Origin: Prosthecobacter gellanilyticus
GTDB taxonomy: Bacteria; Verrucomicrobiota; Verrucomicrobiia; Verrucomicrobiales; Verrucomicrobiaceae
Length of the DNA: 59,695 bases
Reading direction: 5' to 3'
Assembly (NCBI RefSeq): GCF_007992435.1
Contig: NZ_BKAG01000048.1
Coordinates: forward strand, 1 to 59,695
The notes beneath the pieces are model-generated. The model saw nothing but the letters and a program-made list of their open reading frames with translations, had not been told where the DNA came from and ran no database searches. How positions within the stretch are numbered: the stretch's first letter is position 1; each line of letters starts with the position of its first letter. Below, piece by piece: positions 36,801-42,999 of the stretch. A program made the translations under genes and the position numbers.

Positions 36801-39356
36801 GCTCACGTTGGCACCTGCCCTGCCAGTGCCGCGCAGCCAGAGCTGCCCCTGGTTCACGATGGTGCCGTTTTCATACGTCTTGGGTGTGTCAAACACCAGC
36901 GTGCCGCCACCGCGCTTCACCAGGGAGCCGTTTTGCATGTCACCGGCCATGATCACCAGCGCGCCGCGCTCCGTGCCTGAGCCGCTGCCGTCCACGCGCA
37001 CATATCGCTGCTCGCCCGCGAAATCGAGGGTGTTCATGAAGGTGATGGCATGGGTGGAGGCCCCGCCCACGTTCAGACCGAAGATGCCAGGATTGAAGGT
37101 GGGACTGCCCCAGGTGATCGTGCCGCCGGCACCGCCGAGATTCACCGTGACTGGCGCACCATAGGCGTTGATGCCAGAGCTGCCACCGCCCACACCACCA
37201 CCACCCAGGAACTGCACCTGGCCAGGGCCGGTGCCGAGCGCGCGGGAAAAATCATCGTCTGTCTCATAAGCCGCAGGCGAGTTGGGAGAACCGCCGAAAT
37301 TCAAATTGCCGGAGCCAAGCGCCGTCGCCAGTGAACCGATGACTCCACGAAACACACCTTCATTGATGTAGGTCGTGCCTGTGTAGCTGTTGCTGGCGAG
37401 CATGGAGGTGATACCGCCGCCCGTTTTCACATAGTCAATCGGGCCGGTGATGTCCGCCGAGATGTTGTGGGAGACGATGGCGATGTCGTAAAGCGTCCCG
37501 CCGCTGCTGGTGACGCTGGTGGCGGCGATGGTGTTCGTGCCGCTGCTGCTCATCATGCCCCCGGATGTGATGTCCAGCGTGTCTCCAGGAGCACCGATGG
37601 CCACACCACCGGCGATGTTCAGGGAGTTGATCGTCTTCGCGCCAAAGCCCGTCTGCGCCGTAGTCGGGCGCACGTTGTCCGTCGGTGTCGCGCTGGAGAT
37701 GGAGGTGGGCAGGCCTGTGAGAGCCGTGTAGCCATTGCCACCGCTGAAGTCATACTTCACAAACTCGCCGCCAGTGCCTGCGGTGGCGGAGTAGGTGTAG
37801 GCCCAGCCACCGACAAACGGCACATCCGCGCCGATGGCAGAGTTCAGAATACGGTGCTTCGTGCCTGCGCCCAAGGCAGTGCCGATGAGGCTGTCCACGA
37901 ACAGTTCAAGAGTGGTGCCCGGATTGGGCACCGAGAGGCTGGCAAGAGTCATGAGCACGCTGCCCGCGTCCGCCGAGCGGAAGCCGATGCGGTTGTGACC
38001 ACCGGTGATGGTGGTGGCACCCAGCCCCTGGATCACCGCATAGTCATAGAAACTTGTGGAAGTGCCGCTGAAGGAAGCATTGTCGATGTAGATCTGGCTG
38101 CTGGCCATGGAGATCGGCGCCGTGGTGGAGAAGCGGCTGTTGGCCGTGCTGTTCGTGTTATCATCATTGGTGGCGCTGCCGGCGGTGTTGCCAAAGCCGA
38201 TGCGCAGCCAGGAGTTTCTCATGCTCAGCGCGGAGACATCCGCATAGGGCGCGTTCGCCAGCACATCGGTTCCGTAGTCGGCGCGGATCTCACCCAGCGT
38301 GGAAGTGATCGTGCCAGAGTAACTCTGGCCGGACGCGATGCTGCGAAGGCGCAAGCCGCCGATGCCATAGTGGTTGATGGTCGATGCTCCGGAAGCCGCG
38401 CCAGAAATGTCAACAAAGCCGACCCCGCCGGCCGTCAGCTCCTGGTTGATATTCATGGCCGCTGACAGCGTCAGAGTTCCGGCCTGGTCGTTCTGAATGC
38501 GCGTGGCACTGCCCAGTGTGATCACCCCCGAGATGGTAGGACCATTGGCCCCCATGAAACTCCGCAGAGCGCCGTTGTTGCGGAATCCATTGCCGTTCAG
38601 GGTGATGGGTTCGCTCGGGGCGCCAATGCCGCCGGAGCCCAGGGCATCCGGACCGGTGGCCAGCGTGGCCCCGGCATTCACCACGGTAGCGCCAGCGACT
38701 GTGCCGAGCACGGTGCCGTCATTGACCAGGGGCACGAGGAGCGTCATGCCGCCGTTCAGCGTGTTCGCCCCGGTGTAGGTGTTCGCCCCGCGCAGGATGA
38801 GTGTTCCATCACCATTTTTCGTTAGGCCTGTCCCCGTACCGCTCAGCACACCGGTGAGCACGAGAGCACCATCGTTCACATTAAAGTCGGTGTTGTTCGT
38901 GAGCGTGATGTTGGAGCTGATGATGTCAAAGGCCTGGCCGGTCTTGTTGACCGCCGCCGTGCCGCCATTGTTCATGATCAATGAACCGCCCGTGCCTGGA
39001 GCGAGGGTGTAGGCAAACTGTCCCGCCGCATCACCCAGGTTCAAGGTGCCGAGCGTGACAGCACCGTTGAGATTGATGGTTTGATTTCCGGTTAGGCTGA
39101 GGAGGTTCAGGTTCGCCACGTCTCCCGCGAGCGAGGGAATGGCGGGCGGTGTGATGTAGTCCGTGTTCGACGTCCAGTTGTAAAGATGCTGCCAGGAATA
39201 CACGCCCGGTGTGCCGGACTGCGAGACACCCCAGTCAACAGTCGCCGCAGGCAGAGGCACCTGGCTCGAGACCATCAGAAGAAGCGCGAGGGCTGAGGCA
39301 GGCAGTTTCGCAGTGGCTCGGAACCATGGCAGGACGGAGCTTTGACGGAAAATCAT
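24822..39356 (-). CDS. Giant autotransporter-associated beta-strand-repeat protein with PEP-CTERM tail
   Basis: Exported surface protein of 4844 aa (14.5 kb), the largest gene here. The N-terminus is a signal peptide (LPASALALLLMVSSQVPLPAA). At least twelve autotransporter-associated beta-strand repeats of the type KNGDGTLILRGANTYTG/NGGMTLLV are spread through it (others: KQGSGTVFLTNANTYSG, KRGAGTLQLTGINEYQG, KVGDGVVTMSAANTYRG). A larger module marked by GGWAY, NGIVGPW, NGIVAPW or NGMVAPW occurs four times, 2.5-3.3 kb apart. The composition is rich in Gly, Asn, Thr and Ser, and almost no Cys was noticed. The C-terminus is not an outer-membrane barrel but a PEP-CTERM sorting signal: IPEPSRALFMLLGLL followed by GRRRRSS, expected to be cut by an exosortase/archaeosortase-type enzyme, none of which lies in this window. 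Probably a long beta-helical fibre on the cell surface or in the matrix. No ribosome site is obvious before the ATG at 39356. Confidence 0.93.
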   Translation of the reverse strand: MIFRQSSVLPWFRATAKLPASALALLLMVSSQVPLPAATVDWGVSQSGTPGVYSWQHLYNWTSNTDYITPPAIPSLAGDVANLNLLSLTGNQTINLNGAVTLGTLNLGDAAGQFAYTLAPGTGGSLIMNNGGTAAVNKTGQAFDIISSNITLTNNTDFNVNDGALVLTGVLSGTGTGLTKNGDGTLILRGANTYTGANTLNGGMTLLVPLVNDGTVLGTVAGATVVNAGATLATGPDALGSGGIGAPSEPITLNGNGFRNNGALRSFMGANGPTISGVITLGSATRIQNDQAGTLTLSAAMNINQELTAGGVGFVDISGAASGASTINHYGIGGLRLRSIASGQSYSGTITSTLGEIRADYGTDVLANAPYADVSALSMRNSWLRIGFGNTAGSATNDDNTNSTANSRFSTTAPISMASSQIYIDNASFSGTSTSFYDYAVIQGLGATTITGGHNRIGFRSADAGSVLMTLASLSVPNPGTTLELFVDSLIGTALGAGTKHRILNSAIGADVPFVGGWAYTYSATAGTGGEFVKYDFSGGNGYTALTGLPTSISSATPTDNVRPTTAQTGFGAKTINSLNIAGGVAIGAPGDTLDITSGGMMSSSGTNTIAATSVTSSGGTLYDIAIVSHNISADITGPIDYVKTGGGITSMLASNSYTGTTYINEGVFRGVIGSLATALGSGNLNFGGSPNSPAAYETDDDFSRALGTGPGQVQFLGGGGVGGGSSGINAYGAPVTVNLGGAGGTITWGSPTFNPGIFGLNVGGASTHAITFMNTLDFAGEQRYVRVDGSGSGTERGALVIMAGDMQNGSLVKRGGGTLVFDTPKTYENGTIVNQGQLWLRGTGRAGANVSGNDIQIAADGYLRIESPVNIGSRQMIILQNVNNDTPAAVSFGAGYGTGEQITFSSFNSTSGPLGSGPNNILIANNQSGQARRVAVTISGNNDFRKDVLGEIRTVAPNVEAWFGADNGNGTFTGTTLSPSGGTGTQTGTLTAAPAYRLGGHTSNGGVLTIANANVLSDTALGVPTPLIVGAPDATDRNYTDGTVYIPKAQAFSGQVTIGQGGLLWAGENASLGSGSFDINLRAGELRLDTQSNAFGGEINTQYGGRNLNIGGGTSTVRTSTLDGGGFNTVTLGNLTFDANRTLQVLSVGTNFTDLAVNNIVFNNSANTIDLTVGVDNSFQAGAGLLTVNGIIGDQATGAQTLRKNNGGVLVLNGANTFDGGLIVTQGRVVLSNTSAAGTGSIQLTSNSDRRTDVEYRINGSGPFLFNNALTTSGGNDGSTRVIAVGPTGPGSENQVVQIPSLTIGHAGVYATSGGTSSAIYFDGANGYSTTITGNINLNRSIVLRTRGALTTVNGAIVSNAAANILEKFEQGTLWLNGASTTAFDTVISNGYLVLGNGSALGTATTDVNMRSASFSQLLLSGTTNFGRNIINTATGSVQTIGGLDAGAKIFSGGINLSTRGVALTAIAGGDTTFSGVISGGAGFGIDKQGSGTVFLTNANTYSGTTTVSQGTLVGTARAVGSPFGTGAISMADGELRLAGIGGATTTTAGVLTTGGGARLGIDATAGGVTTFRFDSLVRTGAGSITFVPTTGSLNTNEIFNFTNAPVLANGIVGPWAVHAASGASNAAHYVTTSSNNIVSLAGAYGGTGDLNGASGPTQVFDAGVTGGTLTADRSVFAFRTDANVNLGTFTLNLGDNATPANGGGMILNAGADINGAAGSRINIGNTQMNVYVDNAAVSSLNVPVVNTRNNATNTLSTVFTKFGPGTLEIGSVQQFQGNIELNRGTLSFTVPNALPLFSNLNGTTGSLVIMSPGTEILLNNNNQEFGNISAVNPSNSFQFSAGTLNLGTATLTVGRDDGSQTFNGQILGGAGSMLVKVGTGRLTLDNINGNKPNSIEAVRIDRGFLTTWANDNSWATPTSNISAIPGTATVYLRGGEWEVRAIGDSSSNAQRINIGNSIIHQGGDSALDTDRATGGGSNKLLTFNNLTLDVQRFLMTGGNTFIPRFDGTITLTNHARVQMDAAGVFAGTITDGGNGYTLNKIGGSDLAIGGDNSATWRGGLVVTGGTLLFGTRGLDDVRSPGTTFVSLSTANAGTGDIIVNQGSVIRLNAPSNVLTAQGQEVRIYGSERGSTTRVDLQMDAPITDYGLRSLTDGSIALGLSEGAWTTPINMARVGNGNWGIAALSNTYYTPTTLGAGLDNIYRFNSTSAGILSITNSGVVTGTASVLVGKDPIYNGATPAGSGANIRFYGDQNYTGSTTIYRVADGGSIGGLLELTGDTASPTFDVYGRLTLRGAGRLTNDAGTQTSTLNLRPGGNLRLDYSMDVADSIFNSRLNDSNLGLAITENKLGDTTPLVLDGAGVNLINHNARVNMETVGAITVKGGAGITLERNGTGGQILLYTPSITRNGQSTLTIRENANELGSINIQSMKLILTGGDPVLTNGIVAPWMINATRRTFLSYNSVTGFTNAPFVLGTVTAGTGDAFLSSVTATDVVQFSGGFGDTTLTGTKNMYALRVDEESSTNDMIFNGGQINIHSGGLILGSDDGNRVDFNTTNVYFGNGSTPVEGIVYGGHSGPNSRFGGVVTAANLTLDGPGGFQFVNTANAITGTIQLNGGRLYLDGAGTQGTASEIILHSNYANNFNGNQIADLRLRHNSATTTFTGLTITVAENVGQAIIQAERYTGSGTTTAVQFQNLNILGTTGPAGTLLRMNNSNSNTDVLGTTTIGGTSPVGMNVNANTWRLMGSITGAAPIVKTGDGVLRWDADNSGFTGGFVLNRGEWRLTSNSAANYDVAGTGDVELNFGTVRMAFNGTSSVFTAAGQDINVNGQILFLVDRDGGSAAARTIGTNNSGNVFRTSNSPYLVFQSPSFGDDLVLENILEINDSPTFRTDSSDLFLRDIVRGNGIFNKAGIWYLHFDNNAANTWTGGFNNFTGVTTVRQTNATLGTGPVQIFAGTGLSIASTAQLGTTGLTNIFTSGGAMPVIGTRTIANFNSITAAAAGVIRGTGAGVLAIDNNQSLTVDPAMATRDGGVYNTWYLGSQDGNGNLTANSVAPWGTGGAEFRLGGGSTTLTVNPATVGAQFAGASNKMLIGAQDTVMGYGTVTFGANSANTYGGGTLVARSRNLDGGYRAAILSLQGGAIGTGTTFRTPLGTGQVDLVGEGRIEGASGTAVGGTGVNANTWVFHPGSRLRFDNNTPFTGSGTTGTRAAGTLGGGGRWTDTVGITLNSSVLELFGDNTDHIANREVIGALTIQGGSEVVIRRDTGFWVELNTGAITRSGNGTMMVTGMVVNTNTAGILGTVASNVGSALFLASNGADLMNNGMVAPWIVSRVDNNFMKYNATLGFQDITQGGAPVNYITHTGNTLTMPLNDGTEILNLTTATATLGANLNLHALRLDRDINSSADNAFNRITIQSGGLIQASSAIAPNINPDVYFGSLAGDGEALIYASANTMQFNGKIFASDVTKFGTGFMNVRSDQAHFSGDWIINNGGIQFLTPGAQGAGEVILNGARMTDRDSTLNLTEVRYNFNSGTPDLFTWTGGKITVNSLGIIRSVGASDRLSQLPAVDLKTSGSGHEGIVFFQVDGSRHTTRTGAVTLYDNYLLSSDAVSFGPGSTSGIQLGAGNGAGGLNNQGLYDVRLSGDGMFTLGDNSSSFTGSRTFSIGDGSARVTHNGAFGASTVTAVVRSTGSIEVAVPNFQPTANLVQEPGSIERWAVSDARGTGSYSLPNGVHLQLFTDVAGTRTINLAGGSIMGYLPLDYDQVAVIQTIRSGVTVNLTANSFLGQIYPAGISSGANHFMYDMGKLNTSTNLNPNDVGLRGSYLVIDGSITGNFSLTKVGQDVIKLAGANTFTGLDIQGGVIQIGRDNALLPTVAVTTRGDGYSAILDLNGYNQQIGSLAGPGGTINNSGFGINTLTVNQAVNTVYGGSIQGAVTLTKRGAGTLQLTGINEYQGGTVLQEGTLSVAADTSLGRVHLTTRADSLRFAGGTLQTTVSMTIAQTRGITLDPAGGTFQVSAGTTTQVNSIITGSGGLSKTGSGILQLNNATNDYIGVTNIMAGTLQANGVNRLAARSRHVLTGDVTSGTLALNGSNQAIGSLASTGPVPANATVALGTSILTLGADRTQDGVYAGAVTGGAGSALRLNGSGLVQTLSTADNSAQAWATEVANGQLVLANGARPGSGAFTLGVIGVSGIDDLAVLDLQGITGLTNNISVTNANSTGSVFITASGAADSSINGSVNLARKTFLGASAGRQLSLDGAITGSGRITVLDGGTLSLNTANTYGTGGGVSGTAIDGGTVIRSGTLQLGNNLAAGTGSIELGDTTSTLGAAVDRAALTSILGSGSFNPNGNGAAGVGFGEFTGISSTLDGSTYTSGDVGKRILVAGEEGNPERNGIYVIVSVNGSTMNIARSSDTQTSDALRYGAQVAVTNGSSGGKTFFMYEENVVVRNEPGLNPVRFREDAVNPGISLLQSAPGLAVANNMDVNATSAGTVTIGASAAVTTGTSTFSGAVRLQNLQAGVSETRTVNLSSNITGSSGVVFSNVISEVDQTVGTGDVLSISKVGDGVVTMSAANTYRGTTAVTAGRLQVGNGTSGSILGTGAVTVTGAATTLATAPVLAGGSATTVIAGAVTVGTASNPGILAPGIINSATSNQSMTFSNSAGLVIANASQVQMSITNPTLNSSNGTISAWLASGNVLNDYITANPGSAALLNIAPGTYGDLDYINVSTGAFTIGSRAGAGFGSGSILVQSNGWNAPAAGDMFNLIDWVGAMGGSFSIPGTGTAGGVYGDLDLPMLSGNLIWDLSAFSSHGIIAVTTVIPEPSRALFMLLGLLAIFGRRRRSSVASH

Positions 39357-39657
39357 GGTCAGGGACGGAATGACAGAGGGCTGGTTAGGCCGACCTGCCT
39401 AGACATCTGACGATCAAAGATCTGGGAGTGATGCCAAGGCAGGACGGAAGAGCCGCCACTGTGTCATTTACCCCCTCTCGCCAGCCACAAGCGCGCCCTT
39501 TGCCCCTTTATAAACCTGGGGTTTAGCGTTCATAAAGGTTTTGCTTATTTTCTGCAAAACCGCACCTGATGCGTGACTCAGGTGATAAGCTCATCTGGAG
39601 CCGCATGCCCCTGGTGATGAAGCATGATACGGGCCAGTCTGGAGGTGATGGTTGGGT
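39357..39657. other. Upstream region of the giant surface-protein gene
   Basis: This 301-bp gap carries the leader of the 4844-aa gene and the 3' end of the response-regulator operon. Besides the terminator listed separately, it contains the GTTAGGC word at 39384 and a short hairpin AAACC-tgg-GGTTT near 39512. No clear -10/-35 pair could be assigned to the giant gene, so I leave its promoter open. Confidence 0.5.
39537..39561 (-). terminator. Probable terminator of the binding protein-kinase-regulator operon
   Basis: GGTTTTGC (39537-39544) and GCAAAACC (39554-39561) make a perfect 8-bp stem with a 9-base A/T-rich loop. On the minus strand the stem is followed by TTTATG, a short T-tract. It lies 97 bp beyond the response-regulator stop and upstream of the giant gene, where it could keep the two units apart. 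Confidence 0.6.
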
Positions 39658-40344
39658 TCAGCCGCCGCCCAGGCGTTTGCCCTCATGCCAGCGGATGGCA
39701 CGGCGCACCACGGCAGAGCCGTCTTCCAGCATGAGCTTCGTTTTGATGTTCATCTTGTGCACATCCACCGTCTTCGGGCTGATGCGCAGCTCCTCCGCCA
39801 CTTCATGCGTGCTTTTGCCTTCACCCAGAAGGCGGAAGACCTCCAGCTCACGGTCCGTGAGCTGGCCAAGCTCGTCATCACCACCAGCGGAAAGGCTGCC
39901 ACCCGTGGCATAAGCCAGCACGATGTCCGCGGACATGCTCTCACTCACATAAATGCCGCCGCCTCTCACCCGGCGAAAGGCTTTCTCATACTCCGCATGC
40001 AGCGCATCCTTCCGCAGGTAACCACGTGCGCCGGCCTTCAGCGCACGATGCGCATACAGCTTCTCATCATGCATGGAGAGCACGATCATCTGCAGCTTCG
40101 GATAAAGCGCGTGCGCATCTTTGATGAGCTCGAGCCCGTTGCGATCCGGCAGGGTGATGTCCACCAGCAGCAGGTCCGGCAGATCCTTGGCCAGCATCTC
40201 CATGCCCTCGGCCGTGCTGGCCGCCATCCAGGCCCAGGCGAAGTCAGCCGTGGTGGAGACAAAGAGCTTGATGCCTTCCCTCATGAACGTGTGATCCTCC
40301 ACGATGGCGACACGGCATGAGGGGGAGGACGGCGGGGCATTCAT
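39658..40344 (-). CDS. NarL/FixJ-type response regulator
   Basis: Two-domain transcription regulator of 228 aa. The receiver domain (about 10-130) has the acidic pair E16/D17 (VEDH), phosphorylation site Asp62 in LLLVDITLP, the switch Ser in MIVLSMHD and Lys112 in GYLRKD. The C-terminal LuxR helix-turn-helix (about 160-220) reads LTDRELEVFRLLGEGKSTHEVAEELRI... with the recognition helix in SPKTVDVHKMNI. The start codon overlaps the stop of the upstream histidine kinase gene (ATGA), so the two are translationally coupled and almost certainly cognate. It is the last gene of a three-gene unit. The target genes are unknown; the 4844-aa surface-protein gene lies directly downstream but is a separate unit. 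Confidence 0.92.
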   Translation of the reverse strand: MNAPPSSPSCRVAIVEDHTFMREGIKLFVSTTADFAWAWMAASTAEGMEMLAKDLPDLLLVDITLPDRNGLELIKDAHALYPKLQMIVLSMHDEKLYAHRALKAGARGYLRKDALHAEYEKAFRRVRGGGIYVSESMSADIVLAYATGGSLSAGGDDELGQLTDRELEVFRLLGEGKSTHEVAEELRISPKTVDVHKMNIKTKLMLEDGSAVVRRAIRWHEGKRLGGG

Positions 40345-41747
40345 GAGGCTTTGGCAGGAGGTTGGGTGAAGTGAATGTCCGAGAGCCGGGCTTCACACAA
40401 CGCCAAAGTTCCGGAGCCGCCTTCACGCCGTGCATGAAACTCCAGATGCCCGCCGAGCGCACGCGCACGCTGCCGCAAAAATTGCATGCCCAGCCCCTTG
40501 GACGTCTCCACGCCTTTTGCAAAAGGAGCACCGTCGTTCTCCACCTCGATCCTCAGCATCTGCTCCGCCAGCGTCACCCGCGCCTCGATGTGCGTGGGCT
40601 TCGCATGCTTCGCGGCATTCACCACCAGCTCCTGGATGATGCGGAACACATGCGTCTGCACCCACACCGCCAGCGGTGCGTCCCCGAGATCCGAGGCGAT
40701 GTCACAAGGGATGCCATAGGTGCGAGTGATCTGCTCACAAAGCTCGGAGAGAGCCGCGGCCAAGCCTTCCTTCTCCACCCACACAGGGGCGAGACCATGC
40801 GAGAAACCGCGCGTGATGGCCGCGGCATCATGCAGCTCGCGCGCCACTTCCTCCGCGAGGTTGGAGTGCGCGGACTCCTCACGCGCCAGCAGACGGCTGA
40901 GCACGCCGCTCTTCAACTGCGCCGCCGAGATGCGCTGGCAGACGTCATCATGAATGTCACGGCCGATGCGCCTTCGCTCCGCCTCGGAGGCTTCCATCAA
41001 ACGCGCCTCCGTCTCGCGCAGCTGCTCCACTGCGGCTGCGAAACCTTGCGCAATAAGCGCGAGCTCATCTTTGCCGGCGGGCGGAGGCACATCCTGCCCG
41101 GTCTTGATGGCCTGCGTGTAGTCCAGCACCTCACGCGCACGCCGCGCGATGAGCCAGTCCAGCGTGAGCCAGAGCATGAGGCAGGTGGCGGCCAGCAGGC
41201 AGGCGCGGACCAGGGACTCCTGCAGCGCATCCGCGCGGGCTCTTTCCAAGGCGGATGATGAATCATAGGACAGCACCACCACGCCACGGCTGGTCATGCC
41301 ATAACCTGTGAAGAAGGGAAACACCGCCAGCAGATGCTCACGCGCCGCATCCCACTCCGTGATGCCTTCCATGAGCGCGCGGGACCGTGCCGCAGGCGCG
41401 GTGGCAGCGCCCAGCGGCGTGTCTGCCAGCCTCCCCCCCCGCCATTGCAGGCGCGAGGCAAACTGCACCACGTCCGCCTCATCACAGACCAGACCGAGCG
41501 AGAGATCCTGCGAGATGGAGGCATAACTCATCTCCAGCTCGGCCACCCGGCGCTGCTCATTGCGAAACAAATACTGCATGACTCCGGAGAGCCGCATGCC
41601 GGTCACCTGCGCCTCACGCTCCATGCGCGCCACGCTTCTCTCCACGAGCAGTTGCTCATTGCGTGATTTATCCAGCGCGATGAGCAGCAGGCCGAGCAGC
41701 AGCACGCTGAAAGAGATGGTGGCCTTGATGGAATGCCGGGCGCTCAT
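40341..41747 (-). CDS. NarX/DegS-type sensor histidine kinase
   Basis: Inner-membrane sensor kinase of 468 aa. TM1 (SFSVLLLGLLLIAL) starts about ten residues in; a periplasmic sensor region of about 160 aa follows (VCDEADVVQFASRLQW and FFTGYGMTSRGVVVLSYD, the latter resembling a degenerate PAS/Cache-type strand set), then TM2 (ACLLAATCLMLWLTLDW), a HAMP-like linker (TGQDVPPPAGKDELALIAQGF), a HisKA_3 domain with phospho-acceptor His266 in GRDIHDDVCQ, and a HATPase_c domain (NAAKHAKPTHIEA, GLGMQFLRQRARALGG). The start at 41747 is chosen over one at 41783 because it overlaps the stop of the binding-protein gene as ATGA. It should phosphorylate the regulator encoded by the next gene. The binding protein encoded upstream may supply its signal. 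Confidence 0.9.
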   Translation of the reverse strand: MSARHSIKATISFSVLLLGLLLIALDKSRNEQLLVERSVARMEREAQVTGMRLSGVMQYLFRNEQRRVAELEMSYASISQDLSLGLVCDEADVVQFASRLQWRGGRLADTPLGAATAPAARSRALMEGITEWDAAREHLLAVFPFFTGYGMTSRGVVVLSYDSSSALERARADALQESLVRACLLAATCLMLWLTLDWLIARRAREVLDYTQAIKTGQDVPPPAGKDELALIAQGFAAAVEQLRETEARLMEASEAERRRIGRDIHDDVCQRISAAQLKSGVLSRLLAREESAHSNLAEEVARELHDAAAITRGFSHGLAPVWVEKEGLAAALSELCEQITRTYGIPCDIASDLGDAPLAVWVQTHVFRIIQELVVNAAKHAKPTHIEARVTLAEQMLRIEVENDGAPFAKGVETSKGLGMQFLRQRARALGGHLEFHARREGGSGTLALCEARLSDIHFTQPPAKAS

Positions 41748-42733
41748 CGCAGCAGTTCCTCCACGATGGAGCTGTCCAGCCACAGATCAGGCAGCGCAGC
41801 CTCACGCCGCGTGCGGCCGATGCGGCTGAGCTTCATCAGCTCACTGATGGTCGCGGCCAGCCCCTTCCCCGGTGTCTTTAACAGGGTGAGGTTTTCTTCA
41901 AGGCTCAGATGATGCACGCGCGCCATGATGGCCGAGAGCTCCTCCAGCTTCAATTCCTGCCGGCGCAGCACCGCCTCCATGCCCGGGCATGCCTCTGATT
42001 TGCGCAGCACCGGCATCATGGCGAAGTGTGCGCGCAGCAGCTCCTTCAAGGCCTCACGCTGCTCCTCCAGGAACGGAGTCTTCACCACCAGCACCCGGTA
42101 GATGGGTGTTTTGACAGAGGCGGAATCCTTCAAAACATGTGCTCCGCCTGCGATCATCTTGGTCATCCAGGGTTCGGCAGCCACCACCGCCGAGACGTCT
42201 CCACGCGCGAGCACATCCACCATCTCCGGCTGGAGGATCGAGACCGCTTCAATGTCCTCCATCTTCAAATTCGAGCTGCTGAGTCCCTCCGAAAGCAGGT
42301 GCTGCCCCGGTCCGCGAAGATCCACGCCGACACGCCTGCCCTTGAGGTCACTGAGCGTGGGGACGTCACCTCGCGCGAGCACCGCATCCGCGCCTTTGGA
42401 CTCATCCAGCACGGCGACCACGCGGAGGTCTTCATCATTCTCCAGCAAGGTCACCACACTCTCCAGAGACATCACCGCCGCATCCACCACGCCGGTGTCC
42501 AGCGTGCTGGAAAGCGCCGAGGGCCAGGTGACCTCCACCCATTGAAACCGGCTGTTCGGCAGCAGCCCGCGCTCACGTGCCAGCAGCAGGGATTCTGAGC
42601 CCGCCCACATGCCGATGCCCACGCGCAGCGGCGTGTGCTGGACACTCCGCGGCAGCCACTGGGCCAGCGCGAGCAGGACGATCCCGAGCAGCACAACAAG
42701 GCATCGGCCAGGACTCAAGGATCGACGGAGCAT
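41744..42733 (-). CDS. Periplasmic substrate-binding protein (NMT1/SsuA-like), signalling-linked
   Basis: Periplasmic or membrane-tethered type II solute-binding protein of 329 aa. The N-terminus (LVVLLGIVLLALAQWLP) is a signal peptide or an uncleaved anchor; there is no lipoprotein Cys. The fold is that of the NMT1/SsuA/TauA/NrtA group: LRVGIGMWAGSESLLLA, then DTGVVDAAVMSLESVVTLL, LKGRRVGVDLRGPGQHLL and DVSAVVAAEPWM. Such proteins bind small ligands such as sulfonates, nitrate or pyrimidine precursors; the ligand here is unknown. No ABC permease or ATPase gene accompanies it. Instead it overlaps the histidine kinase gene by 4 bp, so it may serve as the sensing subunit of a three-component system. 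The ATG at 42733 follows a GAGGG ribosome site. Confidence 0.85.
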   Translation of the reverse strand: MLRRSLSPGRCLVVLLGIVLLALAQWLPRSVQHTPLRVGIGMWAGSESLLLARERGLLPNSRFQWVEVTWPSALSSTLDTGVVDAAVMSLESVVTLLENDEDLRVVAVLDESKGADAVLARGDVPTLSDLKGRRVGVDLRGPGQHLLSEGLSSSNLKMEDIEAVSILQPEMVDVLARGDVSAVVAAEPWMTKMIAGGAHVLKDSASVKTPIYRVLVVKTPFLEEQREALKELLRAHFAMMPVLRKSEACPGMEAVLRRQELKLEELSAIMARVHHLSLEENLTLLKTPGKGLAATISELMKLSRIGRTRREAALPDLWLDSSIVEELLR

Positions 42734-42999
42734 TTGCCCTCAATCAATGAGAAAAGCCGGAACGAGGCAAGCATTGATTCGCGCGAAGCAGCGGACTGGA
42801 GCGCTTTGTAGAAATATTCAGGTAAAAAATGGAGAGGCTGGCCTAACCAGCAGCGATTTCAGGAGCGGCTTGCGTCTGCGCGTGCACGGCTTTTGATCCT
42901 CGAATTTCCAGCCTGCGCACGACAGCGGTGTCGCGCTTGAGCGCTTCTCCTGAGCCTGCCCCAAGGGTTTATGCATCTCGACATCAAGGCTTTTGTCTC
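42734..42999. other. Intergenic stretch between binding-protein gene and transposase unit
   Basis: Between the binding-protein start (42733) and the transposase ATG (43147) lie 413 bp. The part from 42734 to 42999 carries the promoter side of the three-gene unit and a GCCTAAC word at 42841. No convincing gene, promoter pair or hairpin was found here. From 43000 on the palindromes of the mobile unit begin. Confidence 0.5.

Noticed and set aside
41744..42733. Part of an ABC uptake operon
   Set aside because: Neither a permease nor an ATPase gene lies in the unit; the binding-protein gene is directly coupled to a histidine kinase gene.
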